From the NCBI GenBank assembly GCA_009838645.1, contig VXRC01000004.1, positions 62,001 through 126,000 on the forward strand: DNA of 64,000 bases, written 5' to 3'. Of this stretch, positions 7,718 to 16,142 are shown one piece after another. The position numbers and the translations under genes are program-made. This stretch comes from Gemmatimonadota bacterium (GTDB lineage: Bacteria; JAAXHH01). The notes beneath the pieces are model-generated. The model was not told the DNA's origin and searched no databases. It saw nothing but the letters and a program-made list of their open reading frames with translations. Within the stretch, counting starts at the first letter, position 1, and every line of letters begins with the position of its first letter.

Positions 7718-7981
7718 TCAACCTCTTTCCACCATTACCGAACGTGCTTCAGCGCATCGAATGGACAGGTGATAGTTCCGAACGCGGATTTCAATCGGAT
7801 CGCCCATCGGAGCGCGCTTTATCAATACGACGGACGTCCCGGGAAGCAGACCCAGCTCCATCAGGTGTACTTCTTCTCCCGCCGTGCCCTTGATCTGCCG
7901 GATCGTCCCTTTTTCGCCCGGTTTCAATTCATCGAGGCAGATCGTCTGTGCTGCGGTACTGGTTTGGATTTCGGAATACAT
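7718..7981 (-). CDS. feoA: FeoA domain protein
   Basis: An 87-residue SH3-like protein with the FeoA signature: LDELKPGEKGTI, then GTAGEEVHLMELGLLPGT, and PIEIRVRNYHLSIR near the end. FeoA helps FeoB-dependent Fe(II) uptake, probably by contacting the FeoB cytoplasmic domain. The ATG at 7981 is preceded by CACGGGATAATCC. It lies 102 nt downstream of the DtxR-family regulator and 174 nt upstream of pepSY; the latter gap carries the candidate small RNA on the other strand. Confidence 0.93.
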   Translation of the reverse strand: MYSEIQTSTAAQTICLDELKPGEKGTIRQIKGTAGEEVHLMELGLLPGTSVVLIKRAPMGDPIEIRVRNYHLSIRCAEARSVMVERG

Positions 7982-8083
7982 GGATTATCCCGTGGAATAA
8001 GGTCAAAAGCCGTTACGAGCTCATGAACTGAACGGTGATTGAAGATAGATTGAGGTCCCCTTTCCTGATAAAGGCTGCATCCC

Positions 8084-8614
8084 TCACGCCGACTCCGATC
8101 GGATGACCAGGCATTCGCCCACTTCCTCGCATACTGCGCAGGTTTCGAAGTCGCAGATCGCCAGCACGTTGGCGTCCCAGTAGGACTTGAGGAACGCCTT
8201 GCCGTGAGGATCGTCCGAGAGGAGGAACTGCAGGAAGAGCAGCAGCCGTTCCCCCGTCTTCGTGCTGATCAGGTGTTCGATCTTGCACGCGTCGATTTCC
8301 GCCTGTTCCGCGTCGATATGCAGGACGCCCTTGAGAAAGGCGATGAGGATCTGGCGGTGCGACCATACCGACTGCGCCAGCCGGTTTCCCTCGTCCGACA
8401 GCAGTAGAAACCGGTTCCTGTCCTCTTCGAGGTATCCCTTCTCCCTGAGCGACTTGATCATGATCGACGCGCTGCCCGCCGTGATGTGCATTTCCCGGGC
8501 CACGTCCGAAACCCGGGCATATCCCTGTTCTTCGATCAATTGCTGAACCGTCATCAGGTAGTGTGCGCCGCTGTGCGTGATTTCGTTGTGCTCGAATTCT
8601 CTCCAGACATCCAT
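8084..8614 (-). CDS. DtxR/MntR-family metal-dependent regulator
   Basis: A 176-residue regulator. It has a winged-helix DNA-binding region (about 22-75, including TAGSASIMIKSLREKGYL), then a metal-binding and dimerisation region with DACKIEH (108-114), as in iron and manganese sensors. The start at 8614 is used because the promoter (-35 at 8719-8714) lies over the longer open frame. There is no C-terminal SH3 domain. Instead the end carries four Cys (154, 159, 162, 168), which is unusual for the family and may bind metal or an Fe-S cluster. It probably represses the downstream feo genes and itself. Confidence 0.88.
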   Translation of the reverse strand: MDVWREFEHNEITHSGAHYLMTVQQLIEEQGYARVSDVAREMHITAGSASIMIKSLREKGYLEEDRNRFLLLSDEGNRLAQSVWSHRQILIAFLKGVLHIDAEQAEIDACKIEHLISTKTGERLLLFLQFLLSDDPHGKAFLKSYWDANVLAICDFETCAVCEEVGECLVIRSESA

Positions 8615-8664
8615 AAGATCGTCCGATTCGTTATGGCAACCATCGTGTTGCCGGCGCAATAAAA

Positions 8665-8719
8665 AGTTTGGCTTATCAAATATGGCTTCGAATAATATAA
8701 CCTTTCGTGGGGCTGTCAA
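8665..8719 (-). promoter_or_regulatory. Promoter and possible operator of the DtxR-family gene
   Basis: Minus strand: TTGACA (8719-8714), 16-bp spacer, TATTAT (8697-8692). Just downstream is TTTGATAAGCCAAA, whose ends form a partial inverted repeat (TTTG/CAAA). It is placed where an autorepressor would bind, but the match to a known DtxR-family operator is not established. Confidence 0.55.
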
Positions 8720-8741
8720 GAAAAAAGAAGATAAACCTTAA

Positions 8742-8860
8742 GATTTTGTGGCCCTGCCTGGTCTCGCCTTATCGGTCCTGCCAAATCCCCCCGGTCCCGC
8801 CCGTCCGCGTCCTGTCCCGCCCGGTCTCGTACGCACGCGCACGCCCGGGCGCGTGTACCT
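8742..8860. repeat. Low-complexity intergenic stretch in the 8615-8951 gap
   Basis: The gap of about 340 bp between the regulator and the GlnE-like gene holds two promoters facing away from each other. Between them lie degenerate ggtcctgcc, cggtcccgc and acgcacgcgc repeats. No gene is seen here. Confidence 0.6.
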
Positions 8861-8875
8861 AAATATGTTCCATGG

Positions 8876-8904
8876 TTGTGTTTACCGAAGGTTGGATGTA
8901 TTAT
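8876..8904 (+). promoter_or_regulatory. Promoter candidate for the GlnE-like/tamB/tamA block
   Basis: TTGTGT (8876-8881), 17-bp spacer, TATTAT (8899-8904). Initiation near 8911 would leave a leader of about 40 nt before the ATG at 8952. Confidence 0.5.
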
Positions 8905-8951
8905 GTATGATAGGAGTTTTATGCCCTTGACAAAAACACCGGAACCTCGGC

Positions 8952-11258
8952 ATGACGAACACGATCCCTTTCACGGAACTTTCGGAGAAGCTCAAGGGCA
9001 CCGACCTGCCGGATACGCTCATCCGGGATCATCTCGACCGGATGGAGCCGGCCTACTTCGAGCGTTACGAGCCCGGAGTGGTCCGGCGCCATATCGAAAT
9101 GATCAACCGGCTGGGACCGGTCAACGCCGCGGAGATCGATGTAGAGTTCCTGGACGATGCCACGTGGCGGCTTACCGTCGTGGCTTTCGACAACCTGTCG
9201 GTAATCTCGATCCTTTCGGGCCTCCTGGCGTCTAATGGACTGAGCATACGGCGGGGAGACGTGTTCACCTACGCCGACGCGTCGCCGGCGGTTGATGGGC
9301 GCAAACGGTCCCTGCGGTCGAGACGGCGGCGCCGCGCAAGGCCGGGCACGCCGGCAGCGCCGCCGGACATCACCTCGGCGTCGCTGAGGACGCAGCGGAA
9401 AATCGTAGATGTCTTCCGCGTAGGCGCGTCGTCGGAGAAGCCTCCTGACTGGTCCGCCATTACGCGGGAAATCAAGGATGCCATGCACAGCCTGCGGATG
9501 AACAGCGCGGGAGCGCCGCAGCGAAGGATCAACGAGCGCGTCGTGGACTATCTCCGTCACGAGGAAGGCGCGGAGCGCTCCTCCATGTTCCCGGTGCGCG
9601 TGGCGATCGACAACGACACCGGGACCGGGGCGACCCGCCTCGATATCACGGGCCAGGACACCCCGGCGTTCCTGTATGCCCTTTCAACCGCCCTGGCGCT
9701 GCGCGACATCAACATACAAAGGATCGATATCGCGGCCGCCGGAGCCGAGGTGCAGGACACGCTCGAAGTGACCGACCGGCGAGGAGACAAGATTACCGAC
9801 CCGAGGAAACTCCATGAACTGCGGTTCGTGATCACCCTCATCAAGCAGTTTACCCATCTGCTGACCCGGGCGCCGAATCCCGCCCAGGCCCTGGAACACT
9901 TCAACCAGTTGATCGACCAGGTCCTGGCCAACGTACCACCCGGCCGGGCGATGGAGGAGATGTTCGACCAACTGGAGAAGCAGGAAGTGATCAGCGCGAT
10001 GGCAACACTCTTCGGCACGAGCGATTTCCTGTGGAAGGACTTTCTCAGGATGCAGTACAAGAACCTGTTCCCCGTGCTTCAGGACATCAAAGTGGTGGGT
10101 ATCGTAAGGTCGCGGGAACAGATGGAAGGCGAACTGGCCGCTCGGTTGTCGAAAGTCGGAAGTTACGCCCGCCGCAAGGAGTTGCTGAACCGGTACAAGG
10201 ACAAGGAGATGCTCCGGATCAGCATGCGCCAGATCCTGGAGAAGAAGCAGGACATCCATGCCTTTTCCCGCGAACTCACCACGCTGGCGGAGGTAGTCCT
10301 CGAGTCCGCGTACGACATCTGCGACCAGGAGCAGCGCCGGCAGTACGGCGAGCCCACGCTGCCCTCCGGCGAACCCTGCGTGTTCAGCATCTGCGCACTT
10401 GGAAAATGCGGCGGCCGGGAACTGGGTTGGGCCTCGGACATCGAACTGATGTTCGTCTACGCTGGACAAGGCAGTACGAGCGGCCCCCACGTCGTGTTGA
10501 ATTCGGAGTACTACGAACGGCTCGTGCGCATGATCTGCAGTACCATCGAATCCCGGAGAGAAGGCCTGTTCGAGATCGACCTCCGGCTCCGGCCCTACGG
10601 CGAAAAAGGCGCTCTGGCCTCCTCCCTGGAGAAGTTCAACGCGTATTTCAACGAAAAGGGCGGCGCCCTGCCCTACGAGCGCCATGCGCTGATCAAGCTG
10701 CGCGCCATAGGGGGCGATCCGGTTCTGGGTGGGGACGTCGAGGCCGCCCGCGACGCCTTCGTGTACCACGAAGCCCCGGTCGAAGGTCGGTCGTGGACCC
10801 ATCTTCGCGAGCGGCAGAACGACGAACTGGTCGAAACCGGCGCCATCAACGTCAAATACAGTTACGGCGGACTGATCGACATCGAGTACTTTGTGCAGGA
10901 CCTGCAGATCCTCTACGGCGCCCGGAACGACTCCGTTCGCGGACCGAACACACTGGAGGCCATGGAAGTCCTCAACCGGTCCGGATTCCTTTCAGACGAA
11001 GAGCGGGGCATGCTGGACCGGGCATACCGGTTCCTCGTCCGGCTGATCAACGCCCTTCGCATGGTACGCGGCAACGCCCGGGACCTCGTCCTTCCGGACT
11101 GGTCTTCACAGGAGTTTCTGTTCCTTGCCCGCCGCCTGGGATACGAGGAGGGAGACGGCGCGGGACCCGGCGAACGACTGCGACGGGACATTGAACGAAA
11201 CATGGAATGGGCGGCCAGGGCGCTGAGGACCCGTTTCGTCCACAAGCTGTTCGATTGA
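8952..11258 (+). CDS. ACT-ACT-GlnE-type nucleotidyltransferase fusion
   Basis: A 768-residue protein. Residues about 70-110 form one ACT domain and about 214-295 a second, very like the C-terminal ACT repeats of the uridylyltransferase GlnD. From about 300 it resembles glutamine synthetase adenylyltransferase (GlnE): ALGKCGGRELGWASDIEL (482-499) is the nucleotidyltransferase core, and DLRLRPYGEKGALASSLE follows. Classical GlnE is about 950 residues with two such catalytic halves; here there is one. It may modify glutamine synthetase or another target under amino-acid control. An in-frame TGA at 8928 limits the start. tamB follows after 25 nt. Confidence 0.8.
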   Translation: MTNTIPFTELSEKLKGTDLPDTLIRDHLDRMEPAYFERYEPGVVRRHIEMINRLGPVNAAEIDVEFLDDATWRLTVVAFDNLSVISILSGLLASNGLSIRRGDVFTYADASPAVDGRKRSLRSRRRRRARPGTPAAPPDITSASLRTQRKIVDVFRVGASSEKPPDWSAITREIKDAMHSLRMNSAGAPQRRINERVVDYLRHEEGAERSSMFPVRVAIDNDTGTGATRLDITGQDTPAFLYALSTALALRDINIQRIDIAAAGAEVQDTLEVTDRRGDKITDPRKLHELRFVITLIKQFTHLLTRAPNPAQALEHFNQLIDQVLANVPPGRAMEEMFDQLEKQEVISAMATLFGTSDFLWKDFLRMQYKNLFPVLQDIKVVGIVRSREQMEGELAARLSKVGSYARRKELLNRYKDKEMLRISMRQILEKKQDIHAFSRELTTLAEVVLESAYDICDQEQRRQYGEPTLPSGEPCVFSICALGKCGGRELGWASDIELMFVYAGQGSTSGPHVVLNSEYYERLVRMICSTIESRREGLFEIDLRLRPYGEKGALASSLEKFNAYFNEKGGALPYERHALIKLRAIGGDPVLGGDVEAARDAFVYHEAPVEGRSWTHLRERQNDELVETGAINVKYSYGGLIDIEYFVQDLQILYGARNDSVRGPNTLEAMEVLNRSGFLSDEERGMLDRAYRFLVRLINALRMVRGNARDLVLPDWSSQEFLFLARRLGYEEGDGAGPGERLRRDIERNMEWAARALRTRFVHKLFD

Positions 11259-11283
11259 ATTCTTCACATCTCGGTATGGCACG

Positions 11284-14200
11284 ATGAATCTACGGCTGAA
11301 CATATGGACCATGGGACTGGGCCTGACCGCCGCGTTGACGCTGGCAGCGAGCCTGGCTGTCCTCGTCCTGCTGGGAACCGGCTGGGGCAATGACCAGGTC
11401 CGCCGCGCCGTGGTGCGGACCGTCCAGGACCGGCTCAACGGACAGGTAACGATCGAACGCGTCGAAACCGGCTTGCGGACGCACCTGGCGATGCGGGGCG
11501 TATCCTTGCGCCTGGAGGACAGACATGGCGGCAGGGAGGTCGCGGGAGCGGACGAAATCAGAATAGACTTCAACGTCTGGGACGCCGCGGTGGGCGATGC
11601 GCCGTTCTACAGCGTCGGGATCGACGGATTCCGCATGGCCTATATCGAAGACGCCGCCGGCAGCGGGATGAATTCCCTGGATCTGCTGTTTGAAGGCCCG
11701 TCGCAGGACGTGGAAGCGTCGCAGGACGTGGAAGCGTCGCAGGACGTGGAAGCGGATGGGGGAACGTCCGGCCTGCCCTTCGATCTGCGCGACCTTCGGA
11801 TCCGGAACGGCACGTTCCGCTATTTCGATCCCAGGGATTCCACGGCGGTGAGCGCAGGGGAAGTCGGTTTCATCGGCTCCGTGCTCCGGCCGTTCACGGT
11901 GGAAGGCGCGATCGACGCGGGGCACGTGGCTTACCGTATTGCAGGTTATGAAGACGCGGCAACGAATATGCGCGCGGACGTGTACTTCGAAGGGGACGAC
12001 CTTACGGTTCACGACCTGACCATGGAATCCGCCCACGGCCCCCCGATCAGATACCACGTGACCGGCGAGATATCGACCGCGGACGAGAACCCGGCCACGC
12101 TGGATTTCGCCGCGAACGGACAAGTCGGCGCCATACTGCGGATCATCGGTTTCGAAAACACCATGCCGGGGATCTTCACCATGACCGGGTCGCTGCGCAA
12201 CAGCCTGTCCGATCCGGCCATCGAGGCCAGGTTCACGTCGCCGGTGGTACGATCGGATTACGGCGCGTTCAACCTGGCCGCGGTGGATATGGACTATGCG
12301 AGGAACGTGCTCACGGTCAACCGGTTCCGGGGCAGGCATGAGGCCGGATGGATATCGGGACGGGGCCTGCTCGATTTCAGCGGTGAATCTACCGGATACC
12401 GCCTGCAGCTGGAGTCACCCGGGATCGCGCTCCCCGCGTTGCCGACGGTCCTCGTCGGTACCGGGAGCGAACTTGAGGGCGAGGTGGAGTTGGCCTTCGA
12501 AATGGAAGGCGACGGCTTCGACGATGCGCCCCGCCGGGCCGATCTGAGCGCTTCTTCCGCCCTGGTGAGCATAAACGGCCTGCCGTTGCGGGAGGCAACG
12601 GCAACGGCCGCGTACCGGCGCGGACTGTTGCGGGCCGAGCTCCGGGAAGCTTCTTTCCGGGCCGTCACCGAAGGCCGCCTCGAGACGGACGGGAACATCC
12701 AGCTGACCGGTTCGGTCGACGTGCAAGACGTCGGCAGGCTGCCGCCGCCGCTGGAATACGCAAAGCTTCGCGGTACGGCTGACCTGGATCTCTACCTGCT
12801 GGGTTCGCTTCGGCGTCCGACCGTCCGGCTGGGTGGCTGGGTCAGCGGCCTGGCCTATGGCGATGTCCTCATCGGCGAAACGAAAGTCGAAGGTTTCCTG
12901 GACGAACGACGCAACCTGACGATTAATGCCGTGCTGGACAGGCTGGAGTTCCGGGCCAGGACGAACCTGGCCGGCGACCGGGCTGTTTCCGGATACTTCA
13001 ACGTGCATGACCTCAGGCTCGCGGACTACCTCCAAAGCGAATCCTGGTGGGGGCTGGATGCCATCCTTCACATGCGCGGCGAGATTACCGGCACCATACA
13101 ACAGCCCTCCGTAACCGGGAAGGGCACCGTCCGGAACCTGGCGATTCACAACGAAGACCTGGGCGATACCGATCTTGAAATGACGATCGACACGGACCGC
13201 CTGGCCTTCACCCTGACCCGGTCGCCGGGTCCCTCCGTATACGCGGAGGGATCTCTCGAATTGACCGGACAGTACCCCTACGATCTGCGGATCGATCTGC
13301 TGCAGACTTCGCTGTCTCCCCTCCTCTCCATACTCTCCAAGAGACCGATAGTAGGCGGTGCCGGCCGGTTCAGCGGGAACATCCATGCCGAAGGACTGGC
13401 CGGGTATCCGGACCTTTCCACGATAACGGTCTCCCTCGATTCACTGGACGTGATGATGAACGACCGGGAACTGCGTTCCGAGGCCCCCTCCACCGTGAAA
13501 CTGGAGAACCAGGTCATTACCGTGGACGATTTCAGGCTGACGGGTGACTACGGCCACGTAACCGTCAACGGTACGGCGAGTCTCGCCGCGGACGGACCGG
13601 TCGAAATTGAAACCGTACTGGAACGCGTGCAACTGGAGTTCTTCTCTCCTTTCCTGGTGTCGGTCGGCACGTTCAGCGGCGCCATGGACGGCGTGATCTC
13701 CCTGGGGGGCACTCCGGAGGATCCCAGGATCAACAGCCTGCTGACCGTTTCGAACGTAAATTACGAGATAGGAGGCAGGACCAACCTGCTGGGCACCGTG
13801 ACCGGCATGGTGGTATACAGGAACCGGTTACTCACGGTTCCTTCGCTTTCCGTGCAGACGCCGCTGGGATTGTCGGAGATCAACCTGACCTATCCCATCG
13901 ACCTGCGCTGGGGACCGGCGGACCAGCCGGATGCGGATCCGCCCGATGAAAGATACACGGCGTCCCTGGTTGTGGACAACCTGGCCGTGGCGCCGCTTAG
14001 GGAGTTCTTCGAGCTGGTTCCCGCCGACCTCGACGGTTACATCAGGGGCAGGATCGACGTGAACGGTTCGGTCCGTGACCGCAGGGACGTGGCGGGGGTC
14101 GTGGAGTTGGATTCGCTAAAACTGTTCGGTCTCCAGAACGAGTTGGTCAACACGAATCCCGTCAGGCTGCATTTCGACGGGGTCCACATCCATGTGGATT

Positions 14201-16020
14201 CCATGTCCGCCACGATTCGCCGCATCAACCAACCCGATGACGAGCGGGGCCGTCTTACGACGCGCGGACGCCTGGCGCACGTCAATGGCGGAACGGGTGC
14301 GGGCGTGTCCGACTTCACCATCCTGGGCGAGCAGATCAGGATGGACGCCTTGATGGCGCTGGCGAATCTCGACCTCCCCCTGGGCGGAAACGTGAATGCC
14401 CGGATCGAAGTCACCGGCCCGGCATCCGCCCGGGTCATAGACACCCGCGTTTCCATGGATCAACTGAGATACAACGAGGCCATCCTGGACAACCTGGCTG
14501 CCCACATCGTCTACAGCGGTGGGAAGATCGACATCCGGGATCTGCGTGTTCGCGAAGGCGACGATACCATCACTGCCCGCGGAATCTTACCCTTCGACCC
14601 GGGCCGTGCCGTCCGGAACGGCGATGCGGCCGGGTCGGAGGACATCGCGCTGATCGTGGAGGGAGACGACGTCGACCTGTCCTTCCTGAGCGGCATATCA
14701 TACGATCTGGAACGCATCGAGGGGATGGCGGACATCCGCCTGTCCATCGGTGGTACACCCGCCTCCCCCCGAACGGTCGGCCAGATCACCGTGCGGGACG
14801 CGGCGCTGCGGATCCGTGAGATCGAACCGATGTACCGGGCCGACGAACTCGCGTTCGACGTCGACGGAGGCGCCTTCACGCTGAAACCCGCGGCGTTCCG
14901 TGCCGGGGACGGCACCATCCGCGTTTCCGGCGACCTCTTGACGGATAACCTGTCCTTCGCTGAAATCGAAGCCCATGCCGATTTCAGCCAGGCGGACGTG
15001 GAGCGCCTCGGATCGGCCATGCTCACCATAGACGGATCGCTTGCCTGGACCGGCAACCGGGAATCTTCACGGATCTACAATGTTGACAACCCGCTTGTCG
15101 TGCGCGGCGTGGTCACACATCCGCTTAATCTGGGGGAACTGCTGCTCGACAACGCGATCATACGCCCGCAGGACGCGCCGGACCCGTTTCTGGAGAGCAT
15201 CGCGCTGGACGTCGCCGTGGACGTGACCGATCTCGCCGTCGAGAACAACATCGCCCAGTTGGAGGTCGAAGGCGGTGTGGCCTTCGGCAATACGGCGCAG
15301 CATCCCCTGTTAACCGGAAACGCCATTGCCAGGGAAGAGGGCTTCATCAGGTACCTGGGCACCGTCTTCGAACTGGATGCCGGCCGGATCGACCTGACCA
15401 GGCGCGTGCCGCTGGAGAGTTTCACCGCGTTGATCGAGTACCCGGTGGCGCAACTCGACCCGGTGCTCAATATTCAGGCCAGGGCCCCCCGCGTGCGCGA
15501 CATCTACGGCGCAGTCTACGAAGTGGAACTGCTCGCGTCCGGTCCGGTGTCGACGGTCAACCCCCAGTTGCGGGCGGTGCCGCACGACGACTCCAGTCCG
15601 GCCCACTGGGCTTCCGGGCCGCTGGCCGGTCCCGAGGTTATCTCCCTGCTGACCTTCGGCATGGCAGGACTCACTTCCCTGGGCACGCCCGACGCGATGG
15701 CCGGAATGGGTAGAAGGGCCATCCTGATGGCGACCGGCGCATCGGCGGAGCGGTTTTTGAAACTTGACGAAGTCCAGATCGAGGGCGACCTTTTCTCGGG
15801 CACCGGCGGTCAAGCCGGATCGCCCGCGCAGATTACCCTGAGCAAGCGCATCAACCGGCGCGCGCGAGTCAGCTATACCCGTCTGTTCGAATCTTCGGAG
15901 TACACGTTGCGGGTCGGTTACCAGTTGACGGATTTCCTGTTTATCGAGACCTTTTCCGAACAACTGGGCGAACATCCTCAGAATGGCATAGACCTCCGGG
16001 TTAAATTCCGATTTCGTTAA
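11284..16020 (+). CDS. tamB: TamB/DUF490 family translocation and assembly protein
   Basis: A 1578-residue protein with one N-terminal membrane helix (about 10-33), a very long beta-rich AsmA/TamB-like body, and the DUF490 C-terminal region ending in ITLSKRINRRARVSYTRLFE and a Phe/Arg terminus. TamB-like proteins span the periplasm, moving phospholipid or assisting outer-membrane protein insertion together with an Omp85 partner. The Omp85 gene follows directly. Residues 140-157 are a six-residue repeat (SQDVEA, three copies) from an 18-bp DNA repeat at 11701. The ATG has no strong ribosome site, so coupling to the upstream gene is possible. Confidence 0.92.
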   Translation: MNLRLNIWTMGLGLTAALTLAASLAVLVLLGTGWGNDQVRRAVVRTVQDRLNGQVTIERVETGLRTHLAMRGVSLRLEDRHGGREVAGADEIRIDFNVWDAAVGDAPFYSVGIDGFRMAYIEDAAGSGMNSLDLLFEGPSQDVEASQDVEASQDVEADGGTSGLPFDLRDLRIRNGTFRYFDPRDSTAVSAGEVGFIGSVLRPFTVEGAIDAGHVAYRIAGYEDAATNMRADVYFEGDDLTVHDLTMESAHGPPIRYHVTGEISTADENPATLDFAANGQVGAILRIIGFENTMPGIFTMTGSLRNSLSDPAIEARFTSPVVRSDYGAFNLAAVDMDYARNVLTVNRFRGRHEAGWISGRGLLDFSGESTGYRLQLESPGIALPALPTVLVGTGSELEGEVELAFEMEGDGFDDAPRRADLSASSALVSINGLPLREATATAAYRRGLLRAELREASFRAVTEGRLETDGNIQLTGSVDVQDVGRLPPPLEYAKLRGTADLDLYLLGSLRRPTVRLGGWVSGLAYGDVLIGETKVEGFLDERRNLTINAVLDRLEFRARTNLAGDRAVSGYFNVHDLRLADYLQSESWWGLDAILHMRGEITGTIQQPSVTGKGTVRNLAIHNEDLGDTDLEMTIDTDRLAFTLTRSPGPSVYAEGSLELTGQYPYDLRIDLLQTSLSPLLSILSKRPIVGGAGRFSGNIHAEGLAGYPDLSTITVSLDSLDVMMNDRELRSEAPSTVKLENQVITVDDFRLTGDYGHVTVNGTASLAADGPVEIETVLERVQLEFFSPFLVSVGTFSGAMDGVISLGGTPEDPRINSLLTVSNVNYEIGGRTNLLGTVTGMVVYRNRLLTVPSLSVQTPLGLSEINLTYPIDLRWGPADQPDADPPDERYTASLVVDNLAVAPLREFFELVPADLDGYIRGRIDVNGSVRDRRDVAGVVELDSLKLFGLQNELVNTNPVRLHFDGVHIHVDSMSATIRRINQPDDERGRLTTRGRLAHVNGGTGAGVSDFTILGEQIRMDALMALANLDLPLGGNVNARIEVTGPASARVIDTRVSMDQLRYNEAILDNLAAHIVYSGGKIDIRDLRVREGDDTITARGILPFDPGRAVRNGDAAGSEDIALIVEGDDVDLSFLSGISYDLERIEGMADIRLSIGGTPASPRTVGQITVRDAALRIREIEPMYRADELAFDVDGGAFTLKPAAFRAGDGTIRVSGDLLTDNLSFAEIEAHADFSQADVERLGSAMLTIDGSLAWTGNRESSRIYNVDNPLVVRGVVTHPLNLGELLLDNAIIRPQDAPDPFLESIALDVAVDVTDLAVENNIAQLEVEGGVAFGNTAQHPLLTGNAIAREEGFIRYLGTVFELDAGRIDLTRRVPLESFTALIEYPVAQLDPVLNIQARAPRVRDIYGAVYEVELLASGPVSTVNPQLRAVPHDDSSPAHWASGPLAGPEVISLLTFGMAGLTSLGTPDAMAGMGRRAILMATGASAERFLKLDEVQIEGDLFSGTGGQAGSPAQITLSKRINRRARVSYTRLFESSEYTLRVGYQLTDFLFIETFSEQLGEHPQNGIDLRVKFRFR
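11701..11754. repeat. 18-bp tandem repeat, three exact copies, in tamB
   Basis: tcgcaggacgtggaagcg occurs three times without mismatch, in frame, encoding three SQDVEA units. Confidence 0.97.
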
Positions 16021-16142
16021 CCCTGTACCCTTGCTTGAAGGAACGACAGGGCTCCAACGGTCGGGCGATCCAAATGGTAGAGGGTATGCGGTTTTCCTCG
16101 AAGTCATCCGCTTCCGCCCGGTGCGGGATCACGCCATACCGG

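Noticed and set aside
8928-8940. TTGACA just before the GlnE-like gene
   Set aside because: A matching -10 box would fall inside the coding region; the upstream TTGTGT/TATTAT pair fits better.
8921-9235. ATG at 8921 with a strong TAGGAG site
   Set aside because: It opens a frame that overlaps the GlnE-like gene out of phase and has no family features, although the site might help recruit ribosomes to the real start at 8952.
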